From assembly GCF_030161395.1 (NCBI RefSeq), contig NZ_BSST01000001.1, positions 1,302,001-1,366,000 of the forward strand: a stretch of 64,000 nucleotides of DNA. The letters run 5' to 3'. Source of the DNA: Thalassotalea insulae. GTDB lineage: Bacteria > Pseudomonadota > Gammaproteobacteria > Enterobacterales > Alteromonadaceae. The position numbers and the translations under genes are program-made. The notes beneath the pieces were generated by a model. The model ran no database searches and was not told where the DNA came from. It saw only the letters and a list, made by a program, of their open reading frames with translations. Shown here piece by piece: positions 55,816 through 63,841 of the stretch (within the stretch, counting starts at the first letter, position 1; every line of letters begins with the position of its first letter).

Positions 55816-55851
55816 ATACCAATTTGACAAATGATTTAGTCAAATTGGTAT
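55816..55851. repeat. Full-length dispersed palindrome (13-bp arms)
   Basis: ATACCAATTTGAC (55816-55828) and GTCAAATTGGTAT (55839-55851) form a perfect 13-bp inverted repeat around a 10-base centre, AAATGATTTA. Related shorter copies are at 53333-53352 and 40719-40750. It lies between two convergent genes, where it could also act as a weak terminator for hemL. Confidence 0.7.
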
Positions 55852-55857
55852 TATTGC

Positions 55858-56253
55858 TTAACTCACTTTTACCGTAGACAACTCTTGTTGTAACCAATCA
55901 AATGCTTGTTGCCAGCCTAACTCTAGCCCCGAGAATAATCGATAGTTCCATTGATCAAGCGAGCGGATTTGATAAAGGTTCTCACTGATCGCCTTACTAC
56001 ATTCAGAATAGTAAACAAACGCAATCGCCTTCAAGTGTTGATATGAAGCTATACTCAATTTCGCTTCATAACTGTAGGTGTAATTATTGACCCGGTTAAT
56101 TAACATGCCAAACGCTTCTTTAAAATGATCTTCAATAAAGTGATGACACTCATCGATCATTTCTAATGACATTTCAATCCCTTCATCAACGACTACCTCT
56201 ACAATGTTGTCAGAAAGTATATTGAAATATGCAAAACTTAAGCGATGTTTCAT
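55858..56253 (-). CDS. Small STAS/SEC14-like protein, function unknown
   Basis: A 131-residue soluble protein resembling the short STAS/SEC14-like (SpoIIAA-type) proteins found mainly in marine bacteria. The pattern is an N-terminal strand pair (LSFAYFNILSDNIVEVVVDE), a helix, the marker FGMLINRVNNYTYSY, KAIAFVYYSECSKAISE and a C-terminal helix. The ATG at 56253 is chosen because GGGGAG lies 5 bases before it; a GTG two codons earlier is less likely. No partner kinase or phosphatase is adjacent. The family match is by pattern only. Confidence 0.6.
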   Translation of the reverse strand: MKHRLSFAYFNILSDNIVEVVVDEGIEMSLEMIDECHHFIEDHFKEAFGMLINRVNNYTYSYEAKLSIASYQHLKAIAFVYYSECSKAISENLYQIRSLDQWNYRLFSGLELGWQQAFDWLQQELSTVKVS

Positions 56254-56431
56254 ACGCACTCCCCATAAATAGTTGTAGATGTAGATAGTAATTATTATTT
56301 ATTGTGTTGCTCTGCACACTTTTTAACTCTAGTGCCAGATAGGGGAAAACACAAATAGACAAAACAATGAAATAGTAAGGATAAGCTAAGTTAACTTACA
56401 ATCAACTTAGCTAAACAAATGATAATAAGGG

Positions 56432-56887
56432 CTAAATCTTGAAATGTTTATTGCCGTATTTTCTAGCAAATTTAACTAATGGCACATCATTACAGGTAAT
56501 ACTTTCATAGTAACTTTTTGGACGGTTAAGCTCAGCTTTTACCGCATAAAACTTGTCACTGGAATGAGCAGCGGCAATACATAATTCAGCTTCAATCGAG
56601 CCGGTAGTATTATCAAATGAAAAGACCTTCACTTGAGATGCATCCATACTTTTACGATATTTTTTCGCAAATTTGTCTATTGGTAAACCATTACAGCTAA
56701 ACTGGCTTACTTGAATATTAGAATATTTATATTCCTTAGCTTTCGCTTTTAGCGCTTGATCTGAAACTGTTGCTGCAATACAAATTTCAGTATTAATAGA
56801 ATTGTCGGCATTAACAAACTCAACCGCTTGTACAGCACCGATAGACCAAAGCATTAATACTAGGGTCTGTAAAATTTTAGTATTCAT
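56432..56887 (-). CDS. Exported DUF3718-type protein with duplicated domain
   Basis: A 151-residue exported protein with a signal peptide (MNTKILQTLVLMLWSIGAVQA). Two copies of an approximately 55-residue unit follow: the first with EICIAATVSD ... FSCNGLPIDKFAKKY, the second with ELCIAAAHSS ... ITCNDVPLVKFARKY. Each unit has two cysteines that probably form a disulfide. This matches the family called DUF3718, known from Shewanella and Colwellia relatives; function is unknown. It is a single gene with about 170 bp of empty sequence on either side. Confidence 0.7.
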   Translation of the reverse strand: MNTKILQTLVLMLWSIGAVQAVEFVNADNSINTEICIAATVSDQALKAKAKEYKYSNIQVSQFSCNGLPIDKFAKKYRKSMDASQVKVFSFDNTTGSIEAELCIAAAHSSDKFYAVKAELNRPKSYYESITCNDVPLVKFARKYGNKHFKI

Positions 56888-57016
56888 AATATGTTTTACC
56901 TATTAAATAGTTATGGGATTACAAAAAGTTATAATTTTTCCCTTATAAAGGTAGAACAAAAATACCGAGTGTAAAGCTTAGTGATAATGCTCCTTGATCA
57001 GTATCAAAAATAGCCC

Positions 57017-57042
57017 AAAAAAAAACCGACATAATGTCGGCT
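57017..57042 (-). terminator. Terminator of the PEP-CTERM gene
   Basis: Minus strand: AAGCCGACA-TTA-TGTCGGTTT (9-bp stem with one G-U pair) followed by a run of T. The hairpin is almost the same as the one at 57827-57851 behind rpsI. Confidence 0.8.
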
Positions 57043-57061
57043 TTATCTTCTATATCATTGA

Positions 57062-57592
57062 TTAGCTTAATACTGAAACTTTACGTCGTGTTAAAGCGAA
57101 ACCTAATAAACTAAGAAAAAGTAATGGTAACGAAGCAGGTGCTGGAACATCAACCGGCTCAGAAACTTCCCTAACATAAAACGTATCGCAAGGCGTGCTA
57201 CCAGTACAGGCAAGTCCATTCCCATACGACATCATGTTAGGTCCCGACATAATGTAACCATCCGAAAGATCCCACGTATTAACGCCAACTTCTGCTGGAG
57301 CATTCCAATAGGCTGTCGATTCTATCGGATCACCACTATTGAGAAATAGGTTCACTAAGTTTTCAAATAAATAATCAAGCTCAGCAGTCGTAGCGAAGCG
57401 CCATCCATCATGAAACGAAGGAAGTTCCGGAGCCAATATACTACCGGTTCCCCACCTCGATGCCCATGTCCAATCGACACCCGCTGACGTTATATAGGTA
57501 TCACTTGGTAAATCAGTGATTAAAGCTGCATCAGAGCTTGCATTAAAAAAAAGCATAAATACGGCTAATAAAGCTATTATTGAATTTTTCAT
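57062..57592 (-). CDS. PEP-CTERM-like sorted exported protein
   Basis: A 176-residue exported protein with an N-terminal signal peptide (MKNSIIALLAVFMLFFNASSDA) and a C-terminal sorting signal: VPAPASL, a hydrophobic segment (PLLFLSLLGFAL) and a basic end (TRRKVS). This is a variant of the PEP-CTERM tripartite signal recognised by exosortase. The middle part contains HDGWRFATTAELDYLF, a pattern seen in other PEP-CTERM proteins of this kind, and one likely disulfide pair (CTGSTPC). Exosortase is not in the window. The 277 bp upstream hold no gene. Confidence 0.75.
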   Translation of the reverse strand: MKNSIIALLAVFMLFFNASSDAALITDLPSDTYITSAGVDWTWASRWGTGSILAPELPSFHDGWRFATTAELDYLFENLVNLFLNSGDPIESTAYWNAPAEVGVNTWDLSDGYIMSGPNMMSYGNGLACTGSTPCDTFYVREVSEPVDVPAPASLPLLFLSLLGFALTRRKVSVLS

Positions 57593-57826
57593 GTTACACC
57601 CTAGCTTTTCGGTTTACATTCATTAGTGCATCTATGATGCCAATACTATTAACTCTATAAGATATAAAAATAATCACATTAAAACTTTGTTAAAAATTAG
57701 CTTGTTGTAAATAAACCTGACACTTTGTCAATTATGACATCGAATAGAAAGTTTCTTCAGATATCAGCCCAATAACTACATAAAGCGAAACTTATATTAC
57801 CTAATATCACCACTAAAAAAATAAAA

Positions 57827-57851
57827 AAAAGCCGACATAATGTCGGCTTTT
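57827..57851 (-). terminator. Terminator of the rplM-rpsI operon
   Basis: Perfect 11-bp hairpin AAAAGCCGACA / TGTCGGCTTTT with loop TAA, followed on the minus strand by a T-rich tract. It lies 18 bp after the rpsI stop. Confidence 0.85.
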
Positions 57852-57869
57852 CGCATAAAGCAGTAAAGA

Positions 57870-58262
57870 TTAACGTTTTGAGAATTGAGGCTTTTTACGA
57901 GCCTTGTGTAAACCAACTTTCTTACGTTCAACTTTACGCGCATCACGAGTAACGAAACCAGCTTTACGTAGATCGCTACGTAAAGATTCGTCGAACTGCA
58001 TTAATGCACGTGTAATACCGTGACGGATAGCACCCGCTTGACCAGAAATACCACCACCAACAACAGTGATGTTAAAGTCAAACTTTTCTAACATTTCAAC
58101 TAACTCTAATGGTTGACGAACAACCATACGAGCAGTTTCACGACCGAAGTACTCAGAAATGTCACGTTTGTTAATTGTGATTGCACCGTTACCAGCTTTC
58201 ATAAACACACGAGCAGTTGAGCTCTTGCGACGACCAGTACCGTAATATTGATTATCAGCCAT
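57870..58262 (-). CDS. rpsI: 30S ribosomal protein S9
   Basis: S9, 130 residues, sits in the head of the 30S subunit and its C-terminal tail contacts P-site tRNA. The N-terminus YYGTGRRKSSTARVFMKAGN and the C-terminus RKVERKKVGLHKARKKPQFS-KR are intact. It is 3 bp downstream of rplM. Confidence 0.98.
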   Translation of the reverse strand: MADNQYYGTGRRKSSTARVFMKAGNGAITINKRDISEYFGRETARMVVRQPLELVEMLEKFDFNITVVGGGISGQAGAIRHGITRALMQFDESLRSDLRKAGFVTRDARKVERKKVGLHKARKKPQFSKR

Positions 58263-58265
58263 TGC

Positions 58266-58694
58266 TTACAGCTCCAAAAGTTGTGGTTGTTGTGCAGCAT
58301 GCTTGTGCTCAGCACCAGCATACACTTTAAGCTTACGGTACATTTCACGACCTAAAGGACCTTTAGGTAACATACCTTTAACAGCAAATTCAATCGCACG
58401 CTCTGGCGCTTTATCAATTAACTTTTCAAAGCTAATTTGCTTAAGACCACCAGGGAATTCAGTATGCGAGTAGTAAATTTTACCTTTCGCTTTATTACCA
58501 GTTACTTTTACTTTCTCAGCATTGATAACAACGATGTAATCACCAGTATCACAGTGAGGAGTATATTCTGGTTTATGCTTACCGCGTAGACGGCTTGCAA
58601 TTTCAGTAGCGATACGACCAAGAGTTTTATTCTCAGCGTCCACTAAAAACCATTCGCGTTGTACGCTTTCTGGCTTAGCTACAAAAGTTTTCAT
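58266..58694 (-). CDS. rplM: 50S ribosomal protein L13
   Basis: L13, 142 residues, is an early 23S rRNA-binding protein. The sequence MKTFVAKPESVQREWFLVDA followed by NKTLGRIATEIASRLRGKHK is typical. A leader of roughly 135 nt precedes it, which in E. coli is the place of autogenous control by L13; no specific structure was confirmed here. Confidence 0.98.
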   Translation of the reverse strand: MKTFVAKPESVQREWFLVDAENKTLGRIATEIASRLRGKHKPEYTPHCDTGDYIVVINAEKVKVTGNKAKGKIYYSHTEFPGGLKQISFEKLIDKAPERAIEFAVKGMLPKGPLGREMYRKLKVYAGAEHKHAAQQPQLLEL

Positions 58695-58836
58695 TTAAAA
58701 AACCCAATATTAAAATGTTACTAAAAAATAATCGTATGATTATCAGTTAAAAGACTACGCTTTTACCCCTTCGAGTATCGAGTCTTGTGTCTATATCTTG
58801 GGAGATAATAGACATTTGTAACGTCAGGGAGCGCGC

Positions 58837-58842
58837 ATTATA
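58837..58842 (-). promoter_or_regulatory. Candidate -10 box and GC-rich start of the rplM operon
   Basis: Minus-strand TATAAT (plus 58837-58842) followed by GCGCGCTCC, a GC-rich discriminator expected for stringently controlled ribosomal promoters. No good -35 hexamer is seen at 16-18 bp. Confidence 0.5.
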
Positions 58843-58908
58843 CAGAAGAATCTCCAAGAGATCACGTATAATTTTTAATCTTTTTCTCTGTTTACGCCTT
58901 TAATATCA

Positions 58909-59313
58909 CTATAAAAATAAAATATCTGGGTGATCAATTATCCCAATGGCTTCAGCGGTTAACGCCGCCTGGCGTTCCTGCTCCGTTAAAATGCCTACAA
59001 ATGGCGTTTGTCGCCTTAATCGTTTCATTTTATTTGAGTTTTCTAATACGCCATCGTTAAATGCCTGGCTGTCATTGACATTTTCTAATAAACACAACCA
59101 GTGTAGATAGTCACTATATCCAATACGTCCTTGTTCTCTAAAGTCTGCCAACTTAGCGATAACCTGTTGGGTCAATTGAGGTTGTTTAATAATTTTATTA
59201 GTCATAGCCCGATGCAACAGCCAAATTTGTTTATCAATATATTCATCTTTAATCGACCGTTTTGATAGACGATATTGCCGCTTTTTATTGCGCTTTAGCG
59301 GGTGAGAATGCAT
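58909..59313 (-). CDS. Unrecognised small basic protein downstream of dnaE2
   Basis: I do not recognise this 134-residue protein. The first 30 residues are very basic (MHSHPLKRNKKRQYRLSKRS), suggesting nucleic-acid contact. The rest looks mostly helical, with KQIWLLHRAMTNKI, a middle segment GYSDYLHWLCLLENVND and a proline-containing C-terminus (RRQTPFVGILTEQERQ ... IIDHPDILFL). No membrane segment is visible. The ATG at 59313 has GAGGAAA about 7 bases upstream. It starts 10 bp after dnaE2 ends and so probably belongs to the imuA-imuB-dnaE2 transcript. Confidence 0.7.
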   Translation of the reverse strand: MHSHPLKRNKKRQYRLSKRSIKDEYIDKQIWLLHRAMTNKIIKQPQLTQQVIAKLADFREQGRIGYSDYLHWLCLLENVNDSQAFNDGVLENSNKMKRLRRQTPFVGILTEQERQAALTAEAIGIIDHPDILFL

Positions 59314-59323
59314 ATAAATTTCC

Positions 59324-62300
59324 TCAATGAAAATCCCTTGAGGCACAAGATAGTGCCTGATAATGCTCTGATAAATCTGTTAACCGACCAGCAACAACAT
59401 GCACCACTTGTTGCTCTTTTTCGACAATGCCATGTATTTGTAATATTTTAGCTGATAAAAAACTTTGCTTTTGTGCTCTTGCCGTTGCCATCCACACCAC
59501 CACGTTGATATTTCCAGTTTCATCTTCCAAAGTGACAAAAGTCACTCCCGCCGCAGTACCAGGACTTTGTCTTCCTGTCACTACACCAACAACAGAAACT
59601 ACCGATTTGTCAGGTTGTAAAATCAGTTGCTCCGCCGTAATGCTGTGCCGTGAGATACCTGAGGCTTTTAATAGCGCAATTGGATGTTGAGTTAAACAGA
59701 CCCCGGTCGAGGCATAGTCTTCCAGCAAGTTATCATAATCAGTGGGCAATAACGGATATTGTTCCTCTAGCGAAGTATGCTGCATTTCAGGCTTTTGCAT
59801 TAGTAATGGCAAACGATGATGGCTATTCATTAAATGCCATCTAGCCTGATAACGGTTATCAGCTAAGCAGCGAAAACAATTGGCACTTGCCAGAGCTTGC
59901 AAATCCGTTGCTTTTAACCCTAGACGATTAATATCAACAAAATTTTGATAACCCAACTTGGGCCTTTGCTGCACAATTAAAGTACCGTTTCGTTCACTAA
60001 TACCTTTAACCTGTTGCAGTCCTAATTGCAGCGAAAGTCCCTGCTCTGTACGCACCAATGTATGTTGCCATTGAGATTGGTTAACACAAACAGGCCGTAC
60101 TTCAACCTGATGGCGTTGTGCATCCTGAATCAATTGCGACGGAGAATAAAACCCCATAGGTAAGCTGTTTAACAAGCTACAATAAAATACCGCCGGATAA
60201 TAATATTTTAACCAGGCAGAAACATAAGCTAACACGGCAAAACTGGCTGAATGAGATTCAGGAAAGCCATATTCACCAAAACCTAATATTTGTTCAAAAA
60301 TACGTTCAGCAAATGCGACATCATAGCCTCTTTCCTCCATACCATTTATCAGCTTATTTCGAAAACGATTAAGTTCGCCGTTTTTTTTCCATTTCCCCAT
60401 GGCACGTCGTAACTGATCCGCTTCCCCACCGCTAAATCCAGCAGCTACCATCGCCAGTTTAATCACTTGCTCCTGGAAAATAGGTACTCCTAATGTTCTT
60501 GAAAGTACATCCTTAACCGCTTCAGAGGGATAATCTATCGCCTCAATGCCATCACGCCTTTTCAAATACGGATGCACCATTCCCCCTTGAATTGGCCCCG
60601 GTCTGACTATCGCTATCTGGATCACTAAATCATAATAATTTTTAGGTTTGAGCCGAGGTAACATACTCATTTGAGCACGAGATTCTATCTGGAATATACC
60701 AACAGTATCTGCCTGCTGGATCATTTGATAAACCTGAGGGTCATCAGGAAAGCCAGTGATCTGCGCAATCGATAATTGCTGCTGATAATGCAAATGTATC
60801 TGCTCAAACGCTTGACGAATAGCGGTTAACATACCTAACGCAAGTACATCCACCTTTAATAAGTGCAACGCTTCTAAGTCATCCTTATCCCACTGGATCA
60901 CAGTACGCTCAGCCATGGCAGCATTTTCAACCGCTACTAGTTCATACAAAGGGCCGGCAGAAATCACAAAGCCTCCGACATGTTGTGACAAATGTCTTGG
61001 CACCCCTTTAATTTGCTCGACCAGTTCAATAAATTGCTGCGCTTTCTTACTTTCTAAATCCAGCCCTAGCTGTGCTATCTGGCTATACCAGGGAGATTGC
61101 TGATCTCGGCGGTTAATACTTTTAATAAAAAACTCAAGCTGAGTGATATTGAAACCAAGCGCCTTCCCCACTGCTCGGATTGCACTTTTCAAACGATAAG
61201 TTACTACAGTTGCTGCCAGTGCCGTGCGCTCTCGACCATATTTCTGATAAATATACTGAAACACTTCTTCTCTGCGCTGATGTTCAAAATCAACATCTAT
61301 ATCTGGTGGCTCTTGGCGTTCCAGGGAAATAAAACGTTCAAATAACACTGAAATTTGTCTCGGATCGACAGCGGTAATTTCTAAGCAATAGCAAACAATG
61401 GAATTAGCTGAAGATCCCCGGCCCTGATATAAAATGCCTTGGCGTTTAGCAAACTGAACGATGTCATAGATGGTGATAAAAAAGTGCTCATAGTTCATTT
61501 GCTCAATCAAATTAAGCTCTTTAGCAATAATTTGCTCGATATCCGCAGGCACCCCGGTGGTGAAGCGACGTTTCTTCCCCTGTTCAACCAATATTCTCAA
61601 ATAAGTGATAGGGGTGTACTCGTCAGGTATCAGCTCTGCCGGATACTGATATCGCAACTCGGATAAACAAAAATGGCATTGTTTAGCGATTACCACAGAC
61701 TCAGCAAGTAAGCCTGGATCAAATAGCCGAGCCATTTGCTCCAAAGGGCGAAGCGAACGCTCGGCATTACTCAGTAATTGATGCCCCAACTTATCGACAC
61801 TTTTACCGTAGCGAATCGCACTAAGTACTTGTTGAAGAGGTAAATTTGCTTTATCACTCATCAACACATTACCGGTGGCAACAATCGGCACATTATACTG
61901 CTGTGCTAATTGCTGACACTGTAATAAATATTGCTTTTCTTGCGACGCCAGCTGTCGAAAAGCAGCCAGCCATAATCGCCCGTGATGATAACGCTTAAAC
62001 CATTGCAGCCAAACTATATCCCGTTTTTTGTCACCACTTGCAAGCCACAGTAAGAAACAATATTTCAATGAATTAATATCCCAGTCCGTTAAACGATAAT
62101 GTCCTTTAGTACAGCGTCGGCGACTGTTAGTGATCACTCGGCACAATTCGGCATATGCCTGACGATTAGGACAAAGTAGTACCAACTCAGTCGCGCACTG
62201 ATCACGCTGAAAAGTAAAACGGGCACCGACAATAAGCTTTAGTGCCAACTGATGCTGCTGAATGTAACGATGCGCTTTGACTACACCGGCTACTGAGCAT

Positions 62301-62422
62301 TCATCTGTGATCGCAATAGCCTGATAATTATAAGCCTGTGCTTGACGAACTAATGCTTCAGGACTTGAAGCGCCATGCAAAAAAGAATAGTAACTTTGGC
62401 AAATTAATTCTGCATATTGCAT
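59324..62422 (-). CDS. dnaE2: Error-prone DNA polymerase DnaE2 (ImuC)
   Basis: A 1032-residue C-family polymerase that works with ImuA and ImuB in SOS-induced translesion synthesis and mutagenesis. The N-terminal PHP domain (YAELICQSYYSFLHGASSPE) is followed by the polymerase core with the metal-binding aspartates in QEPPDIDVDFEHQRREEV and LHLLKVDVLALGML, and GRGSSANSIVCYCLE. Helix-hairpin-helix and C-terminal OB domains follow (SVVGVVTGRQSPGTAAGVTF). It lacks the tau-binding tail of DnaE1. The ATG at 62422 is preferred over a GTG three codons earlier because AGGTGG lies 6 bases upstream. It is 9 bp after imuB. Confidence 0.95.
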   Translation of the reverse strand: MQYAELICQSYYSFLHGASSPEALVRQAQAYNYQAIAITDECSVAGVVKAHRYIQQHQLALKLIVGARFTFQRDQCATELVLLCPNRQAYAELCRVITNSRRRCTKGHYRLTDWDINSLKYCFLLWLASGDKKRDIVWLQWFKRYHHGRLWLAAFRQLASQEKQYLLQCQQLAQQYNVPIVATGNVLMSDKANLPLQQVLSAIRYGKSVDKLGHQLLSNAERSLRPLEQMARLFDPGLLAESVVIAKQCHFCLSELRYQYPAELIPDEYTPITYLRILVEQGKKRRFTTGVPADIEQIIAKELNLIEQMNYEHFFITIYDIVQFAKRQGILYQGRGSSANSIVCYCLEITAVDPRQISVLFERFISLERQEPPDIDVDFEHQRREEVFQYIYQKYGRERTALAATVVTYRLKSAIRAVGKALGFNITQLEFFIKSINRRDQQSPWYSQIAQLGLDLESKKAQQFIELVEQIKGVPRHLSQHVGGFVISAGPLYELVAVENAAMAERTVIQWDKDDLEALHLLKVDVLALGMLTAIRQAFEQIHLHYQQQLSIAQITGFPDDPQVYQMIQQADTVGIFQIESRAQMSMLPRLKPKNYYDLVIQIAIVRPGPIQGGMVHPYLKRRDGIEAIDYPSEAVKDVLSRTLGVPIFQEQVIKLAMVAAGFSGGEADQLRRAMGKWKKNGELNRFRNKLINGMEERGYDVAFAERIFEQILGFGEYGFPESHSASFAVLAYVSAWLKYYYPAVFYCSLLNSLPMGFYSPSQLIQDAQRHQVEVRPVCVNQSQWQHTLVRTEQGLSLQLGLQQVKGISERNGTLIVQQRPKLGYQNFVDINRLGLKATDLQALASANCFRCLADNRYQARWHLMNSHHRLPLLMQKPEMQHTSLEEQYPLLPTDYDNLLEDYASTGVCLTQHPIALLKASGISRHSITAEQLILQPDKSVVSVVGVVTGRQSPGTAAGVTFVTLEDETGNINVVVWMATARAQKQSFLSAKILQIHGIVEKEQQVVHVVAGRLTDLSEHYQALSCASRDFH

Positions 62423-62431
62423 CTTAACCAC

Positions 62432-63841
62432 CTAGGCAAAATAACCATGAATAAACCAGCGATGATCCGCCTGACGATATAACCAGCACCATTGCCCGTA
62501 CGGATTACGACCAATAAAATAATCCCGTTTCACTGTATTTTCCCACCATGCGGTTTCAATACGCTCTGGCGATGAAAAAACCGCTATTTCTGTTGCTAAT
62601 GCTAACGGCTCGGGTAAAAGATAACTTGGTCTTAATCGAGTAAAATGCTCCGTTTTTATTTTTCGCTGGCTCACTAAATTTATCGGTGCATAACCATTGG
62701 CGCATTCTGGCCGATAATCATCCGTTAATAACAACGAGTGCACCCGACTCTGACCTAATTTCGCTAACAACAAACTAAGCAGTCTTTGCCGAGTATACTT
62801 GCCCTCTGCTAGAGAAAAAAAATCTCCTGACTGCTGCTGTTGCGAACTGAAACGCTTACAGGTTAGGCTGATAGCAACCACAGGAGCAGCTAATTGTAAT
62901 GACGCTAAGGTGAGTTCAGTGAGACTTAACCACTGTGATGCCTGATAGATAGCTTCAGCACTATTAATCACCACGTCTTTTGACGGCTGATTACGTAAAA
63001 ACAAAGTGATCACTAAACGATCACTCAATAAATCGGCTTTCTTTAGGTAATTCGCTAATAATGACAACAAGCTTTTAATGGGAAACAATAATTTATTACT
63101 GTCGTTAATTTCATAAAGCAATTCCAAATAATGAAAAAAATGCCCCTGAGGCTGATAAAACACCATGGGCAAATCATCACCATTCACTAAACGACGAAGA
63201 TAATGAGTAACCGAACTATCAAAACGTTGACTTAGCTGTTCTTTTGGTAAGCTTAGTAACTGGCCAATAGTCTTAGCACCAATTTTATCCAGTTGCTTTT
63301 GCACTTTTTGGTCAAGCGCTAAAGAATTAATCGATAAGGAGTTCAGTATTGATAGCACCTTTTTTTGCTCAGTTAATAAACGATCAACCTTAGCTCTGGC
63401 TAATACTTTAGCTGCGCTGGGACTATAAGCTGTAGCATAATGTAAGCTCAGCTGCAGCGGTTGTAATACCGACTGCAAATTTTGCCAGTATCCGCTCAAA
63501 TCACCGTATAAAGCCAGCATATTTTCTATGCGTAAATACAAACCATTTGGGCTATCTAATGCAATATCAGAACTCACTTGATATAGCTGTTCAGCAATAA
63601 AAGTAAGTGTTTGCCGCTCTTGTTGCTGACAATAAGGCAACACCTGTAATTGATGCTCTAAGGCAACAGCTGTCGCCAGCCCCATACCGAGTCTTAAACC
63701 ACTTTGTTTCGCCTGAGCATTAAGTTGGACAATTTCATTGTTATTGCCATCTAAGATCACTACCGGCTGCCAGTCACGACCTCCCTCAGTCACAACACCA
63801 TCAAGCTGTAACGATGGAAAATAAAGATAAGCCCACAACAT
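62432..63841 (-). CDS. imuB: Inactive Y-family polymerase-like protein ImuB
   Basis: A 469-residue Y-family-like protein that bridges DnaE2 to the beta clamp. The fold is recognisable (MLWAYLYFPSLQLDGVV at the palm start, KTIGQLLSLPKEQLSQRFD helix-hairpin-helix, little-finger region after), but the metal-binding aspartate and DE motifs of active polymerases IV/V are absent, as is normal for ImuB. The C-terminal part (YFIGRNPYGQWCWLYRQADH-RW) is typical. The ATG overlaps the imuA stop as TGATG. Confidence 0.92.
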   Translation of the reverse strand: MLWAYLYFPSLQLDGVVTEGGRDWQPVVILDGNNNEIVQLNAQAKQSGLRLGMGLATAVALEHQLQVLPYCQQQERQTLTFIAEQLYQVSSDIALDSPNGLYLRIENMLALYGDLSGYWQNLQSVLQPLQLSLHYATAYSPSAAKVLARAKVDRLLTEQKKVLSILNSLSINSLALDQKVQKQLDKIGAKTIGQLLSLPKEQLSQRFDSSVTHYLRRLVNGDDLPMVFYQPQGHFFHYLELLYEINDSNKLLFPIKSLLSLLANYLKKADLLSDRLVITLFLRNQPSKDVVINSAEAIYQASQWLSLTELTLASLQLAAPVVAISLTCKRFSSQQQQSGDFFSLAEGKYTRQRLLSLLLAKLGQSRVHSLLLTDDYRPECANGYAPINLVSQRKIKTEHFTRLRPSYLLPEPLALATEIAVFSSPERIETAWWENTVKRDYFIGRNPYGQWCWLYRQADHRWFIHGYFA

